Shown here: positions 1-8,419 of the stretch, one piece after another
Layout: each line of letters begins with the position of its first letter
Numbering within the stretch: the first letter of the stretch is position 1
Source: Streptomyces sclerotialus
GTDB taxonomy: Bacteria; Actinomycetota; Actinomycetes; Streptomycetales; Streptomycetaceae
Direction of reading: 5' to 3'
NCBI RefSeq assembly: GCF_040907265.1
Contig: NZ_JBFOHP010000002.1
Location: forward strand, 4,030,001-4,094,000
DNA length: 64,000 nucleotides
Made by a program: the position numbers and the translations under genes
The notes under the pieces: model-generated
Told to the model about the DNA's origin: nothing
Seen by the model: the letters and a program-made list of their open reading frames with translations, nothing else
Databases searched by the model: none

Positions 1-230
1 CGGGCTCATCCTGCACCGCCGGAGCTTTCCACACGGAGACCATGCGATCCCGTGTCGTATCCGGTATTAGACCCCGTTTCCAGGGCTTGTCCCAGAGTGC
101 AGGGCAGATTGCCCACGTGTTACTCACCCGTTCGCCACTAATCCACCACCGAAGCGGCTTCATCGTTCGACTTGCATGTGTTAAGCACGCCGCCAGCGTT
201 CGTCCTGAGCCAGGATCAAACTCTCCGTGA
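1..230 (-). rRNA. rrs: 16S ribosomal RNA, 5' end (partial)
   Basis: Read on the minus strand, the sequence begins with the actinobacterial 16S 5' end and the universal 27F site (AGAGTTTGATCCTGGCTCAG) at about 206-225. It continues through the ACACATGCAAGTCGAACG segment and the first variable region to the window edge. The mature 5' end is placed at about 230 by comparison with known Streptomyces 16S (TCACGGAGAG). Only about 230 of roughly 1520 nt are inside the window; the rest of the operon lies to the left. Short open frames across this block are artefacts. Confidence 0.97.
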
Positions 231-440
231 ATGCTTCCCCGTGATCGGGGCGAACACCACGAGAGCGGAACAGATCGGAGGAATAGTCCGATCCGTTCAC
301 AGCGTCCTCGCTGTGTTGCCTCCCAAGCTTGGGAGGGCTTTCAAAGGAACCTCGTCCCAGCAGAGTTGCTGGAGACGGGGTATCAACATATCTGGCGTTG
401 ACTTTTGGCACGCTGTTGAGTTCTCAAGGAACGGACGCTT
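231..440 (-). other. rrn leader with processing palindrome and boxA-like segment
   Basis: This is the transcribed leader between the rRNA promoters and mature 16S. It holds an 18-bp perfect palindrome (CCTCCCAAGCTTGGGAGG, 319-336) that could form part of a processing stem. It also holds the conserved Streptomyces rrn leader block, which reads TTGAGAACTCAACAGCG on the minus strand at about 411-427. Its GAGAACTC core resembles actinobacterial boxA-type antitermination elements. No protein gene is expected here. Confidence 0.75.
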
Positions 441-494
441 CCTTTGTACTCACCCTCTCGGGCTTTCCTCCGGGCGCTTCCCTTCGGTCTTGCG

Positions 495-530
495 TTTCCG
501 ACTCTATCAGATCCTTGCGGCTCCGATTTT
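495..530 (-). promoter_or_regulatory. rrn tandem promoter (extended -10 TGATAGAGT), proximal copy
   Basis: On the minus strand CTGATAGAGTCGGA gives -10 TAGAGT (501-506) with a TGn extension. No good -35 is seen at 17-18 nt. An almost identical block recurs at 665-670, so this looks like one member of the tandem rrn promoter array. Confidence 0.55.
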
Positions 531-565
531 CGCCGGTGCGTTTCGGCCTTTCGGCTTCTTCGCGG

Positions 566-600
566 TTCCAACCTTACCAGATCCGCTTGGCGTTTCCGGC
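566..600 (-). promoter_or_regulatory. rrn tandem promoter (extended -10 TGGTAAGGT)
   Basis: On the minus strand CTGGTAAGGT gives -10 TAAGGT (571-576) preceded by TGn. It sits in the same GGAAACGC-type context as the copies on either side. No consensus -35 is visible. Confidence 0.5.
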
Positions 601-659
601 CCCCTGTTGGAGCGGGGTTCGCTTTCCGGTCGGCCCTTTCGGGCTTTCCCTTTCGGCGA

Positions 660-695
660 GTCCGACTCTATCAGACGCTTTCCGGCTCGTTTCCG
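660..695 (-). promoter_or_regulatory. rrn tandem promoter (extended -10 TGATAGAGT), second copy
   Basis: The -10 TAGAGT (665-670) has a TGn extension and is identical over at least 14 nt to the copy at about 500. No clear -35 is seen. The repetition supports a tandemly duplicated promoter. Confidence 0.55.
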
Positions 696-750
696 GTCCG
701 AATTCGCTTCCGAATCCCCGTCGGCGGGGTTTTTCGCGCCTTCCGGCGTG

Positions 751-787
751 TCCACTACTTTAGCGGTTTTCCCTGCCGGTTCATAAT
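751..787 (-). promoter_or_regulatory. rrn promoter TTATGA-N18-TAAAGT
   Basis: On the minus strand -10 TAAAGT lies at 757-762 with a weak -35 TTATGA (781-786) at 18-nt spacing. It is upstream of the three extended -10 copies and downstream of the strong promoter at 916-944. Confidence 0.5.
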
Positions 788-908
788 CGAGCCGGTCGGT
801 CGAATTTCGGCATGCCGAAATTGTTCCCGAAGGAAGGTCGTGCAGTAGTGGGTTGCCGCCGGTGCGGCGTGAGTGGCTGCCGCAAAACCGTTACGGCTGT
901 GTGGCAAC

Positions 909-944
909 TCGGAGAACACTACGGATCGAGGTACCCCGTGTCAA
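909..944 (-). promoter_or_regulatory. Distal rrn promoter TTGACA-N17-TAGTGT
   Basis: Minus strand: -35 TTGACA (939-944), 17-nt spacer, -10 TAGTGT (916-921), start point near 909. A perfect -35 and ideal spacing make this the best sigma70-type promoter in the window. It lies between the stop codon of the marR-type gene (984) and the rrn leader and points into the rRNA, so it is the upstream rrn promoter. Confidence 0.8.
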
Positions 945-983
945 CCGGGGTCCGGGCTGCCGGAACAGGCGTGGCAGGGGTGT

Positions 984-1592
984 TCAGTCGAGGTCGGTGA
1001 GGCGGCCGTCAGCGTCCGGCTGGGCGTCCTCCACCCTGCGCAGCAGTCGGGTCAGTACGTCGCCGAGGAGGCCCCGCTCTCGGGAGTCGAGGTCCTGGAG
1101 GAGGTCCTCCTCGAACACCGAGGCGAGGCGCATGGCCTCCAGCCACTTCTCGCGGCCTTCGTCGGTGAGCTCCACGATCACACGTACGCGGTTGTTCTCG
1201 TCGCGCTCCCGGTTGACGAGCCCCTCGCTCGCCATGCGGTCGATGCGGTGCGTCATCGCCGCCGGCGTGAGGCCCAGCCGCTTGGCGAGCTCGCCGGGGC
1301 CGAGGCGGTACGGGGCGCCGGAGACGACGAGGGCCTTCAGTACTTCCCACTCCGCATTGCTTATCCCCAGCGTGGCGGTCTGCCGGCCGTAGGCGACGTT
1401 CATCCGGCGGTTGAGGCGCTGCAGCGCGGAGACGACCTTCTCCACCTGCGGGTCGAGGTCCTGGAACTCGCGTTGGTAGGCCGCGATCTGTTCCTCGAGG
1501 CTCGGCTCGGCCGGGCTCGGGACCGCTTCTGAGGGCTCTGACATGCGGCGCAGTATGGCACGGAAGTCGTTGGCGTTGAAGTCCTTGGTCAT
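984..1592 (-). CDS. MarR-family transcriptional regulator
   Basis: A 202-residue protein with an N-terminal dimerisation helix (about 45-70). A winged helix-turn-helix follows: LAKRLGLTPAAMTHRIDRM at 103-120 as the recognition helix, and a wing rich in Arg/Asn/Val at 127-143. Length and fold fit MarR repressors with an N-terminal extension. The gene is divergent from an MFS transporter whose start is about 210 bp away, the classic arrangement of a MarR repressor controlling an efflux pump. The ATG at 1592 has an AAAGAG ribosome site; an alternative ATG at 1544 would remove the first 16 residues. An imperfect inverted repeat just upstream (1595-1619) is the likely operator. The ligand is unknown. 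The family call is secure, the partner is inferred from position. Confidence 0.88.
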   Translation of the reverse strand: MTKDFNANDFRAILRRMSEPSEAVPSPAEPSLEEQIAAYQREFQDLDPQVEKVVSALQRLNRRMNVAYGRQTATLGISNAEWEVLKALVVSGAPYRLGPGELAKRLGLTPAAMTHRIDRMASEGLVNRERDENNRVRVIVELTDEGREKWLEAMRLASVFEEDLLQDLDSRERGLLGDVLTRLLRRVEDAQPDADGRLTDLD

Positions 1593-1594
1593 GT

Positions 1595-1619
1595 ACTCTT
1601 TAGCTTCGAACTTTAGAGT
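1595..1619. promoter_or_regulatory. Candidate MarR operator
   Basis: Imperfect inverted repeat with outer arms ACTCTTTAG / CTTTAGAGT around TTCGAA. It lies directly upstream of the marR-type start codon in the divergent promoter region. A binding role is inferred from symmetry and position only. Confidence 0.45.
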
Positions 1620-1801
1620 TGAAGTCTTCAGCTTGTGACTGTCCGGGACGGACCGAACACGTTGCGGCTCTCCTCTTCCTCTGAAGTCCGCCAGTGCCGG
1701 GGGGGCACCAGGTCTGCTCCGGGGGTCTCGATTCCCGTGTGCCGCCGCGCCCTGCCCTGCACACCTGCATACGTATCTGACGACCTTCTCGACCTAGGTA
1801 G

Positions 1802-3094
1802 GTGAGTGTGACCACCGCAATGGGCGCCGCGCTGCGCCGGATCCAGCTGGGCAACGCACTGAGCGCGTTCGGCAACGGCTTCACGGTCCCGTATCTGTAC
1901 GTCTACGTGGCGAAGGTGCGTGATCTTGGTGCGAGTACGGCAGGTGTCGTGCTCGCCATGCTCGCCGTCGCCGCGCTCGTCGTGCTGCCCTTCACCGGTC
2001 GTGCCATCGACCGGCGGGGTCCGCTGCCGGTGGCCGTGGTGGGCACGTTCGCGGCCGCCCTCGGCGCACTCGGCCTCGGGCTGTCCGACACCGAGCCGCT
2101 GGTCATCGCCTCGACCGTGGCGCTCGGCGCGGGCATCGCGGTCATCCAGCCGGCGCTGGCGACGATGATCGTCTGGTGCTCGACGACCGTGACGCGGTCG
2201 CGCGCCTTCGCCACCCAGTTCTTCCTGAACAACCTGGGCCTGGGCATCGGCGGCCTGATCGGCGGCATGCTCGTCGACGAGAGCGACCCGGCGAGCTTCG
2301 TGCGGCTGTTCGCGATCGAGGCCGTGATGTTCCTGGTGCTGGGCGCCGCCGTGGCGACCGTACGGCTGCCGAAGGCGCCCAAGGTCGAGGGTGAGGTCCC
2401 GGTCGAGGCGCGGGCCGAGGGTGCCTGGCGCGCGCTGCTCGCCGACCGGCGCATGCTGTGGCTGTGCGCCCTCGGGTTCGTGCTGTTCTTCGCCTGCTAC
2501 GGGCAGTTCGAGTCGGGCCTCGCCGCGTACGCGACCGAGGTCACCCGCATCCAGCCGTCGACGCTGGGCATCGCGCTGGCGGCCAACACCGCGGCCATCG
2601 TGATGGCGCAGTTCGTCGTCCTGAAGCTGGTGGAGCGGCGCCGCCGCAGCCGGGTCGTCGCGGTGGTCGGGCTCATCTGGACGGTGGCGTGGATCGCCGC
2701 GGGGCTGTCCGGCCTGGTGCACGGCGCGCAGGCGGTGGCCACGGGGCTGCTGATCTCCACGTACATGCTGTTCGGCGTGGGTGAGTCGCTGCTGTCGCCG
2801 ACGGTGTCGCCGCTGGTGGCGGACCTGGCGCCGAGCCGGCTGATCGGTCAGTACAACTCGGTCTTCGCCCTGGTGAAGCAGCTGGCGCTGGCGGTCGGCC
2901 CGGCCGTGGGCGCGCTGATGGTCGGCCACGGGGCGTCGGCCGCGTACATCGTGATGCTGATCCTGTGCGCGCTGGGCATCTCGGCGCTGGCCCTGCGCCT
3001 GGGCCGGATGCTGACCCCCGCGCAGGACAACCCGCGTGCCGCCGCCGAGCCGGCGGAGGTGCCGGTGCGGGACGAGGTCGCCTGCGTCGCGTGA
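1802..3094 (+). CDS. MFS transporter (drug-efflux type)
   Basis: A 430-residue integral membrane protein with about twelve hydrophobic segments in two halves joined by a charged loop near residues 185-205. This is the standard size and layout of a 12-TM major facilitator antiporter. Motif-A-like PFTGRAIDRRGPLPVA follows TM2 (about 61-76). The GTG start at 1802 is preceded by a GGTAGG-like site; the ATG at 1820 is an alternative. The gene is divergent from the MarR gene, so export of a compound sensed by MarR is plausible. The substrate cannot be told from sequence. A strong hairpin follows at 3112-3143. Confidence 0.88.
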   Translation: MSVTTAMGAALRRIQLGNALSAFGNGFTVPYLYVYVAKVRDLGASTAGVVLAMLAVAALVVLPFTGRAIDRRGPLPVAVVGTFAAALGALGLGLSDTEPLVIASTVALGAGIAVIQPALATMIVWCSTTVTRSRAFATQFFLNNLGLGIGGLIGGMLVDESDPASFVRLFAIEAVMFLVLGAAVATVRLPKAPKVEGEVPVEARAEGAWRALLADRRMLWLCALGFVLFFACYGQFESGLAAYATEVTRIQPSTLGIALAANTAAIVMAQFVVLKLVERRRRSRVVAVVGLIWTVAWIAAGLSGLVHGAQAVATGLLISTYMLFGVGESLLSPTVSPLVADLAPSRLIGQYNSVFALVKQLALAVGPAVGALMVGHGASAAYIVMLILCALGISALALRLGRMLTPAQDNPRAAAEPAEVPVRDEVACVA

Positions 3095-3111
3095 GCCGTG
3101 TGACCGGCCGG

Positions 3112-3147
3112 GGCCGGGTCCGTACATCCGTACGGACCCGGCCTCTT
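3112..3147 (+). terminator. Hairpin terminator between convergent genes
   Basis: Perfect 14-bp stem (GGCCGGGTCCGTAC at 3112-3125 with its complement at 3130-3143) and a 4-nt loop, followed by CTCTTT. It can serve the MFS gene and probably also the convergent phosphatase gene ending at 3189. Confidence 0.8.
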
Positions 3148-3188
3148 TCGTGGTTCCCGGGCGCCCGGCCGGGGTGACGGCACAGGCC

Positions 3189-5102
3189 TCAGCCCTCGCT
3201 GGGCAGCGCGAACTCGCACCACACCGCTTTCCCGCCGCCCGGTGTGCGGCGGGAGCCCCAGTTCGAGGCGATGGTGGCGATGATCGAGATGCCGCGGCCC
3301 GCCTCGTCGACCGGCTCGGCGCGGCGGCGCCGCGGCAGGTGCTCGTCGCCGTCGGTGACCTCGACGATGAGCCGGCGGTCCGTACGTCTCAGCCGCAGCC
3401 GCATGGGCGGTGTGCCGTGCTGCAGCGAGTTGGCGACCAGCTCGCTCGCGGCCAGTACGCCGAGGTCGTGCAGCTCCGGGGAGAAGCGCCAGGAGGCGAG
3501 CACCCCGGAGGCGAAGGCGCGGGCGCGCGGCGCCGCCTCCGTACCGCCGTGCAGTTCCAGTGCGGCGTTGTGGAAGAGCTCGGCCTCGGGGCCGGTGCGG
3601 TCCGGGTGCTGGAGGACGAGGACGGCGACGTCGTCGTCGTGGTCGTTGGAGATGCCGAGCGCGCGCAGCAGGCGGTCGCAGATGATGTCGGGGGCGCCGG
3701 TCGCGCCCGCCACGGCGTCCTCCAGGGCCGCCACGCCCTCGTCGATGTCCTTGTCGCGCCGTTCGACCAGGCCGTCCGTGTAGAGCACGGCGGTGGAGCC
3801 GGGGCCGAGCGGGACGCTGCCGGAGGTGTGCAGCCAGCCGCCCGTACCGAGGGGCGGGCCGGTCGGCTCCTCGGCGCGGTGGACCGTGCCGTCCTGGTCC
3901 CGCACGAGGATCGGCAGGTGGCCGGCGGAGGCGTAGACCAGACGGCCCTCGTTGGGGTCGTGGACGGCGTAGACGCAGGTGGCGATCTGGCTGGCGTCGA
4001 TCTCCGCGGCGAGGCCGTCCAGGAGCTGCAGGACTTCGTGCGGCGGGAGGTCGAGCCGGGCGTAGGCGCGGACGGCCGTACGGAGCTGGCCCATGACGGC
4101 GGCGGCGCGCACCCCGCGGCCCATGACGTCGCCGATGACCAGGGCGGTGCGCCCGGCGCCGAGCGTGATGACGTCGTACCAGTCGCCGCCGACCGCCGCG
4201 TCGGTGCCGCCGGGGTGGTAGATCGCGGCCACCCTGAGGTCGTCGGGCTGTTCGAGCTCCTGGGGCAGCAGGGAGCGCTGGAGGGTGACGGCGGCCTCGC
4301 GCTGGCGGCGCTCGGCGGCCCGCAGCCGTTCGGCGGCCTCGACCTGGTCCGTGACGTCGGCGGCGAAGACGAGGACGCCTTTGTGCGGCGCGACGCAGGC
4401 GATCTCGGGGTCGGGGGCCGGGGTGCTGGCGGCGGCGACCTCGATGGGCGTGCAGGTGAACGTGTAGTAGCCGTCACGGCTGAGGTCGGAGCCGGCGCCG
4501 CCGGGGACCTTGCGGGCCTTGACCGTACGGGGCTTGCGGCTGCGCAGCACCTGGTCCATCAGCGGCAGCAGGCCGAGCTCGTCGAGCTCGGGGAGGGCTT
4601 CGCGGGCGGTCAGGCCCGCCGGGCGGCTGCCGAAGACCTTGGCGTACGCGCCGTTGACGTAGGCGATGCGGTGCTCGGGGCCGTAGACGACGGCGACCAG
4701 GGCGGGGATCGTGCCGAGGATCTCGTGGGCGGAGAGCACGTCGACGGTGGGTGGCTGCGTACCGGACGCGCCGTCCAAGGAGGGGGCGTGCGTTTCGGGG
4801 CGGCCGGCGCGGGCGGCGGGGACCGAGCTCCCGGTGACTTCCTGCGAAGTGCCCGTGGTGTCCGTCGTGGTGGCCGCGGCGTCCGTCGTGGTGGCCGCGG
4901 CGGGGTCGGCCTCGGGCCGCCCAGCGGCTTCGGCCGGCGGGGTGGCGGGAGCGCCGGAGGGGCCTTGGGCAGGCGTGTCCGTGGGGGCGGCGGCTCTCCG
5001 GGGCGGCCTGGGGGACGACGCGCCCGGGGCCGCACCTCGGTCGGCCCGCGCGGCACGGCGCTGCGTACCGGGGAAACGGGCGCTCCAGCGAGTGAAGTTC
5101 AC
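3189..5102 (-). CDS. PAS / SpoIIE-type PP2C phosphatase / HATPase regulatory protein
   Basis: A 637-residue cytosolic signalling protein. After a low-complexity Ala/Pro/Thr-rich N-terminus (1-115) comes a PAS domain (about 125-250), then a PPM/SpoIIE serine phosphatase (about 270-465). The phosphatase carries metal-binding motifs GGDWYD (305-310) and GDVMGRG (324-330). The C-terminus is a GHKL ATPase of the RsbW/anti-sigma kinase type with N-box ELVANSLQHG (about 553-562). Phosphatase plus kinase-like ATPase in one chain is a common Streptomyces design for partner-switching control of sigma factors. No partner gene is adjacent. The GTG at 5102 has an AGAGG site 9 nt upstream; the frame stays open to 5276, so a longer form is possible. 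No transmembrane segment is seen. Confidence 0.9.
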   Translation of the reverse strand: MNFTRWSARFPGTQRRAARADRGAAPGASSPRPPRRAAAPTDTPAQGPSGAPATPPAEAAGRPEADPAAATTTDAAATTTDTTGTSQEVTGSSVPAARAGRPETHAPSLDGASGTQPPTVDVLSAHEILGTIPALVAVVYGPEHRIAYVNGAYAKVFGSRPAGLTAREALPELDELGLLPLMDQVLRSRKPRTVKARKVPGGAGSDLSRDGYYTFTCTPIEVAAASTPAPDPEIACVAPHKGVLVFAADVTDQVEAAERLRAAERRQREAAVTLQRSLLPQELEQPDDLRVAAIYHPGGTDAAVGGDWYDVITLGAGRTALVIGDVMGRGVRAAAVMGQLRTAVRAYARLDLPPHEVLQLLDGLAAEIDASQIATCVYAVHDPNEGRLVYASAGHLPILVRDQDGTVHRAEEPTGPPLGTGGWLHTSGSVPLGPGSTAVLYTDGLVERRDKDIDEGVAALEDAVAGATGAPDIICDRLLRALGISNDHDDDVAVLVLQHPDRTGPEAELFHNAALELHGGTEAAPRARAFASGVLASWRFSPELHDLGVLAASELVANSLQHGTPPMRLRLRRTDRRLIVEVTDGDEHLPRRRRAEPVDEAGRGISIIATIASNWGSRRTPGGGKAVWCEFALPSEG

Positions 5103-5545
5103 GGAGGTGTACCTCTTAGATCGCGACGCGGCGCCGAGCCGGTCCGGCGGCCGGGAAGAGCCTCCCGGCCGTTGGCCGGCGGAAGGTCGGGCGGGGGCGC
5201 GCCGAGCGCCCTCTGGCGTGATGCAGCAAACGTCCCAATTCCTCGCGCTTGTCACTCTTTGCAAATACGAGCCCACCCATGGTCACACGTCCAGTGTGAC
5301 CGACCCGTCCGACATCCGTCAGACGCCGGAGCGCCGGGCGGAGTTCCTGACCGGGCTGCACACCGCCCGTTCGACTGAACGCAACGGTGAACGTATGACC
5401 GACGAGGGCATATGGTCCAGGGGTATGCCGCAGTCGCCACCGTGAGCGCCGCGCGCAGCATCGTACGGAGGCCGTGGCAGTACGGGGGGCGACCCGGGAG
5501 GGCCGGGCCACCCGAAGGGGCGTCAACCGCGCGCCCGTCCCGTCG
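5103..5545. other. Intergenic region with inverted repeat GTCACAC-N5-GTGTGAC
   Basis: No convincing gene. A perfect 7-bp inverted repeat with a 5-nt spacer lies at 5282-5300, upstream of the PAS-phosphatase gene, and could be a regulator site. Around 5220-5270 the base composition is less GC-rich, as in promoters. A short frame starting MGGLVFAKSDKREELGRLL (minus, about 5278) lacks GC3 bias and a ribosome site, so it was not called. Confidence 0.4.
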
Positions 5546-6928
5546 TCAACCCGTCCCGGTGTGCCGCCCGGTGCCCGCGGCGAGCTCGAACTCCGCCCTC
5601 GGGTGCTCCAGCGAGCCGAGCGAGACGATCTCGCGCTTGAAGAACGCGGCGAGCAACCATTCGGCGAGCACGCGGGCCTTGCGGTTGAGGGTCGGGATGC
5701 GGCTGAGGTGGTAGGCGCGGTGCATGAACCACGCCGGATAGCCCTTCAGCTTCCGCCCGTACACGTGCGCGACTCCCTTGTGCAGTCCCAGGGAGGCCAC
5801 CGAACCGACGTACTTGTGGGCGTACTCCTGGACGGGCTCGCCCCGTAGGGCGGCGACGATGTTGCCCGCGAGCACCCTGGCCTGGCGCACGGCGTGCTGG
5901 GCGTTGGGCGCGCACTCCTTGCCCGGCTCTCCTCCGGACTTCGTCCGGGAGGTGCCCCCAGCCGTCACATCCGGTACGGCGGCGGCGTCACCCGCGCCCC
6001 AGGCGTGCTCGACGCCCACCACCTGAAGCGCGGCGGTGCACTTCAGACGGCCGCGTTCGTCGAGCGGCAGGTCGGTCGCGGCCAGGACGGGATGCGCCTT
6101 GACGCCCGCCGTCCATACGAGGGTGCGGGTCGGGAAGCGCGAGCCGTCCCCCAGGACGGCGACGCGGTTCTCGCACGACTCCAGGCGCGTGTTCAGGCGG
6201 ACATCGATGTTCCGTCCGCGCAGCTCCCGAAGGGCGTACCGGCCCATCTCCTCGCCGACCTCGGGGAGGATGCGGCCGGTCGCCTCGACCAGCAGCCACT
6301 TCATGTCCTCCGCGCGCACGTTGTGGTAGTACCGCACCGCGTACCGGGCCATGTCCTCCAGCTCGGCGAGGGCTTCGACGCCCGCGTAGCCGCCGCCCAC
6401 GAAGACGAACGTGAGCGCGGCGTCCCGGACCGCGGGGTCGCGGGTGGAGGAAGCGATGTCGAGTTGCTCCAGTACGTGATTGCGCAGGCCGATGGCTTCT
6501 TCGACGGTCTTGAAGCCGATACCGAAATCGGCCAATCCCGGGACGGGCAGCGTGCGCGAGATCGAGCCGGGCGCGAGCACCAGCTCGTCGTACTCCGTCT
6601 CGGTGCCGCCGGTGCCCTCCTCCTCCGTGGCCGGCGTCTTCAAGGTGGCGGTGCGCTTGGCGTGGTCGATGCCCGTCACCTCGCCGATGACGACATGGCA
6701 CCGGTCCAGGACGCGGCGCAGGGGGACGACGACGTGCCGGGGCGAGATGGAGCCGGCCGCCGCTTCTGGCAGGAACGGCTGGTAGGTCATGTACGGCTCG
6801 GGATCGACCACCACGATCTCGACCGTGCCGTCCTGGAGTTCCTTCCGTAGCTTCCGCTGCAGGCGGAGGGCGGTGTACATGCCGACGTAGCCGCCGCCGA
6901 CCACGAGAATGCGCGCCGGGTGCTTCAC
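5546..6928 (-). CDS. ndh: Type II NADH dehydrogenase (NDH-2)
   Basis: A 460-residue flavoprotein of the non-proton-pumping NADH:quinone oxidoreductase family. The FAD-binding Rossmann motif ILVVGGGYVGMYTALRL is at residues 7-23, and the NAD(P)H motif FVFVGGGYAGVEALAEL is near 175. The later TRTLVWTAGVKAHPV segment is the family's conserved FAD/quinone-side motif. A C-terminal membrane-anchoring amphipathic region (SLGLHKGVAHVYG onwards) is present. Length is typical. The GTG start at 6928 has a GAGGAG site 7 nt upstream. It would feed electrons from NADH to menaquinone at the inner face of the membrane. It is divergent from an AtrA-like regulator, as recalled for SCO4119/SCO4118 in S. coelicolor. 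Confidence 0.93.
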   Translation of the reverse strand: MKHPARILVVGGGYVGMYTALRLQRKLRKELQDGTVEIVVVDPEPYMTYQPFLPEAAAGSISPRHVVVPLRRVLDRCHVVIGEVTGIDHAKRTATLKTPATEEEGTGGTETEYDELVLAPGSISRTLPVPGLADFGIGFKTVEEAIGLRNHVLEQLDIASSTRDPAVRDAALTFVFVGGGYAGVEALAELEDMARYAVRYYHNVRAEDMKWLLVEATGRILPEVGEEMGRYALRELRGRNIDVRLNTRLESCENRVAVLGDGSRFPTRTLVWTAGVKAHPVLAATDLPLDERGRLKCTAALQVVGVEHAWGAGDAAAVPDVTAGGTSRTKSGGEPGKECAPNAQHAVRQARVLAGNIVAALRGEPVQEYAHKYVGSVASLGLHKGVAHVYGRKLKGYPAWFMHRAYHLSRIPTLNRKARVLAEWLLAAFFKREIVSLGSLEHPRAEFELAAGTGRHTGTG

Positions 6929-7372
6929 AGAGGATCTCCTCGCGACGTCGCCCGTGGCCCGTGGGGTGCGTCCGGGGGCGTCGGTCCGGCCCCGGCGGAG
7001 CCACGATCAGATAGCCGTGTACCCGCTCCGGGGCACAGCATTTCTCCATGACGCCTTCCCGCCGTTTCTTTGTCCACAGGAAAGGCGAAATACGGACGGT
7101 GCGCCGGAGACCCCCTTGGAACCCTTCCTTCCGCCGGTGTGGAATGAGGTCCGCAGGTCAGACGGGGGTACGACATGGCGGGAGTGTACGGAAACGGGGC
7201 GGATCGGGCCCGTACTCCGATCGAGGGGCGGACTGTACGGAACTGCCCCCTTCATTCTTGACCTGCGCTCAACTATGTTCGTACTCCGTCGGGGTGGAGC
7301 CTGTTTGTCGGCAGCCCCGGCAGTCAGGGCGGGGAGTCTCCGGGGGGAGACGTCATTACCGGGGGATCATCT
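6929..7372. other. Divergent control region between ndh and the AtrA-like gene
   Basis: 444 bp without a gene, containing two less GC-rich stretches (about 7020-7090 and 7240-7285). A GGAATG half-site at 7141 fits half of the reported AtrA consensus (GGAATGNNNCATTCC), but no full site was found. A TTGACC at about 7259 lacks a convincing -10 partner. AtrA-type proteins are reported to bind this intergenic region in S. coelicolor. Confidence 0.4.
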
Positions 7373-8188
7373 ATGCACATGCAGAGTTCTCATTGGCCGG
7401 CAGCCGTGGCGACCGCTGCGGGTGACCGGACCGGCGGCGTGAGCGAGGCAGGCGTGCCCGGCCGGACCACACCGCTCCGGGTGGACGCACAGCGCAACCT
7501 GGAACATGTTCTGCGGGCCGCCCGTGAAGTCTTCGGCGAGCTGGGGTACGGCGCGCCCATGGAGGACGTGGCCCGCCGGGCCCGCGTCGGGGTGGGCACG
7601 GTCTACCGCCGCTTCCCGAGCAAGGACGTGCTGGTCCGCCGGATAGCGGAGGAGGAGACCGCTCGGCTGACGGACCAGGCGCGCACCGCGCTCGGTCAGG
7701 AGGACGACCCGTGGTCGGCCCTCTCGCGCTTCCTGCGCACCTCCGTGGCGTCCGGCGCCGGCCGCCTGCTGCCGCCCAGCATCCTGCGGGTGGGCAGCGG
7801 CGTGGACGGGGCCGACGGGCTCGCCGGGGCGCGGGTGCCGCAGCAGCGGTCCGCGCTGGAACCGGCCGTCGCGCCCGGTGAACTGCGCATCGTGGCGCAG
7901 CGCACGGCGCCGGACGACGAACCGGCCCAGCCGCACTCCAACGGGCAGGGGCCGGAGGCTCCCGCGGCGGACAGCGGGGGCGCACAGGCCCTCCTGGAGG
8001 TCGTCGGACAGCTCGTGGAGCGGGCGCGCGAGGCAGGAGAGCTGCGCGCCGACGTGACGGTCTCGGACGTCCTGCTGGTGATCGCCACGGGCGCGCCGTC
8101 GCTCCCGGACGCGGCGCAGCAGCAGGCCGCCTCGGCACGGCTCCTGGAGATCCTGCTGGAGGGCCTGAGGTCGCGGCCGGTGGCCTGA
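7373..8188 (+). CDS. atrA: TetR-family regulator, AtrA orthologue
   Basis: A 271-residue TetR protein. The N-terminal helix-turn-helix covers about 40-90, with MEDVARRARVGVGTVYRRF at 63-81 as the DNA-binding core. The ligand-binding half is helical and carries an inserted Ala/Pro/Gly-rich stretch (about 170-205). A GGGGGA ribosome site lies 7 nt before the ATG at 7373; ATG 7379 is a weaker option. Identification as AtrA rests on size (S. coelicolor AtrA is about 273 residues), the divergent ndh neighbour and the downstream sigma factor gene. AtrA is known as an activator of actII-ORF4 and other antibiotic or metabolic genes. The family call is certain, the orthology very likely. Confidence 0.88.
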   Translation: MHMQSSHWPAAVATAAGDRTGGVSEAGVPGRTTPLRVDAQRNLEHVLRAAREVFGELGYGAPMEDVARRARVGVGTVYRRFPSKDVLVRRIAEEETARLTDQARTALGQEDDPWSALSRFLRTSVASGAGRLLPPSILRVGSGVDGADGLAGARVPQQRSALEPAVAPGELRIVAQRTAPDDEPAQPHSNGQGPEAPAADSGGAQALLEVVGQLVERAREAGELRADVTVSDVLLVIATGAPSLPDAAQQQAASARLLEILLEGLRSRPVA

Positions 8189-8204
8189 GCGGAGTACGGA
8201 CGGT

Positions 8205-8230
8205 GTGGCCGGGGCGATGGCCCCGGCCAC
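8205..8230 (+). terminator. Hairpin terminator after the AtrA-like gene
   Basis: Stem GTGGCCGGGGC (8205-8215) pairs with GCCCCGGCCAC (8220-8230) around a 4-nt loop, 17 bp after the stop codon. There is no long T run, as is usual in Streptomyces. Confidence 0.7.
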
Positions 8231-8419
8231 TGCCGTGTCACGGGCCCGTACGGCACCCGCCCCGAACCGTCGATCATGCCCCGGAAAGGCGGCTCCTAGA
8301 GCTGTTGCCGGGCAAGTCACCTCGGACGGGTGATAGCCCGGCTCTCCCGTAAGGCTTCGGCCATCGTTGTGGCAGTCTTGCGCGATGGTCAGGGTGGGAG
8401 CGGTCCGGGAGCCTCGGCA

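Noticed and set aside
42..850. Short frames in the rRNA and its leader
   Set aside because: They lie in 16S rRNA and promoter DNA.
3036..5378. 780-codon plus-strand frame
   Set aside because: Antisense to the PAS-phosphatase gene, whose domains are all present on the minus strand.
5278..5440. Small minus-strand frame MGGLVFAKSDK upstream of the PAS-phosphatase
   Set aside because: No ribosome site and mixed third positions; better explained as promoter DNA.
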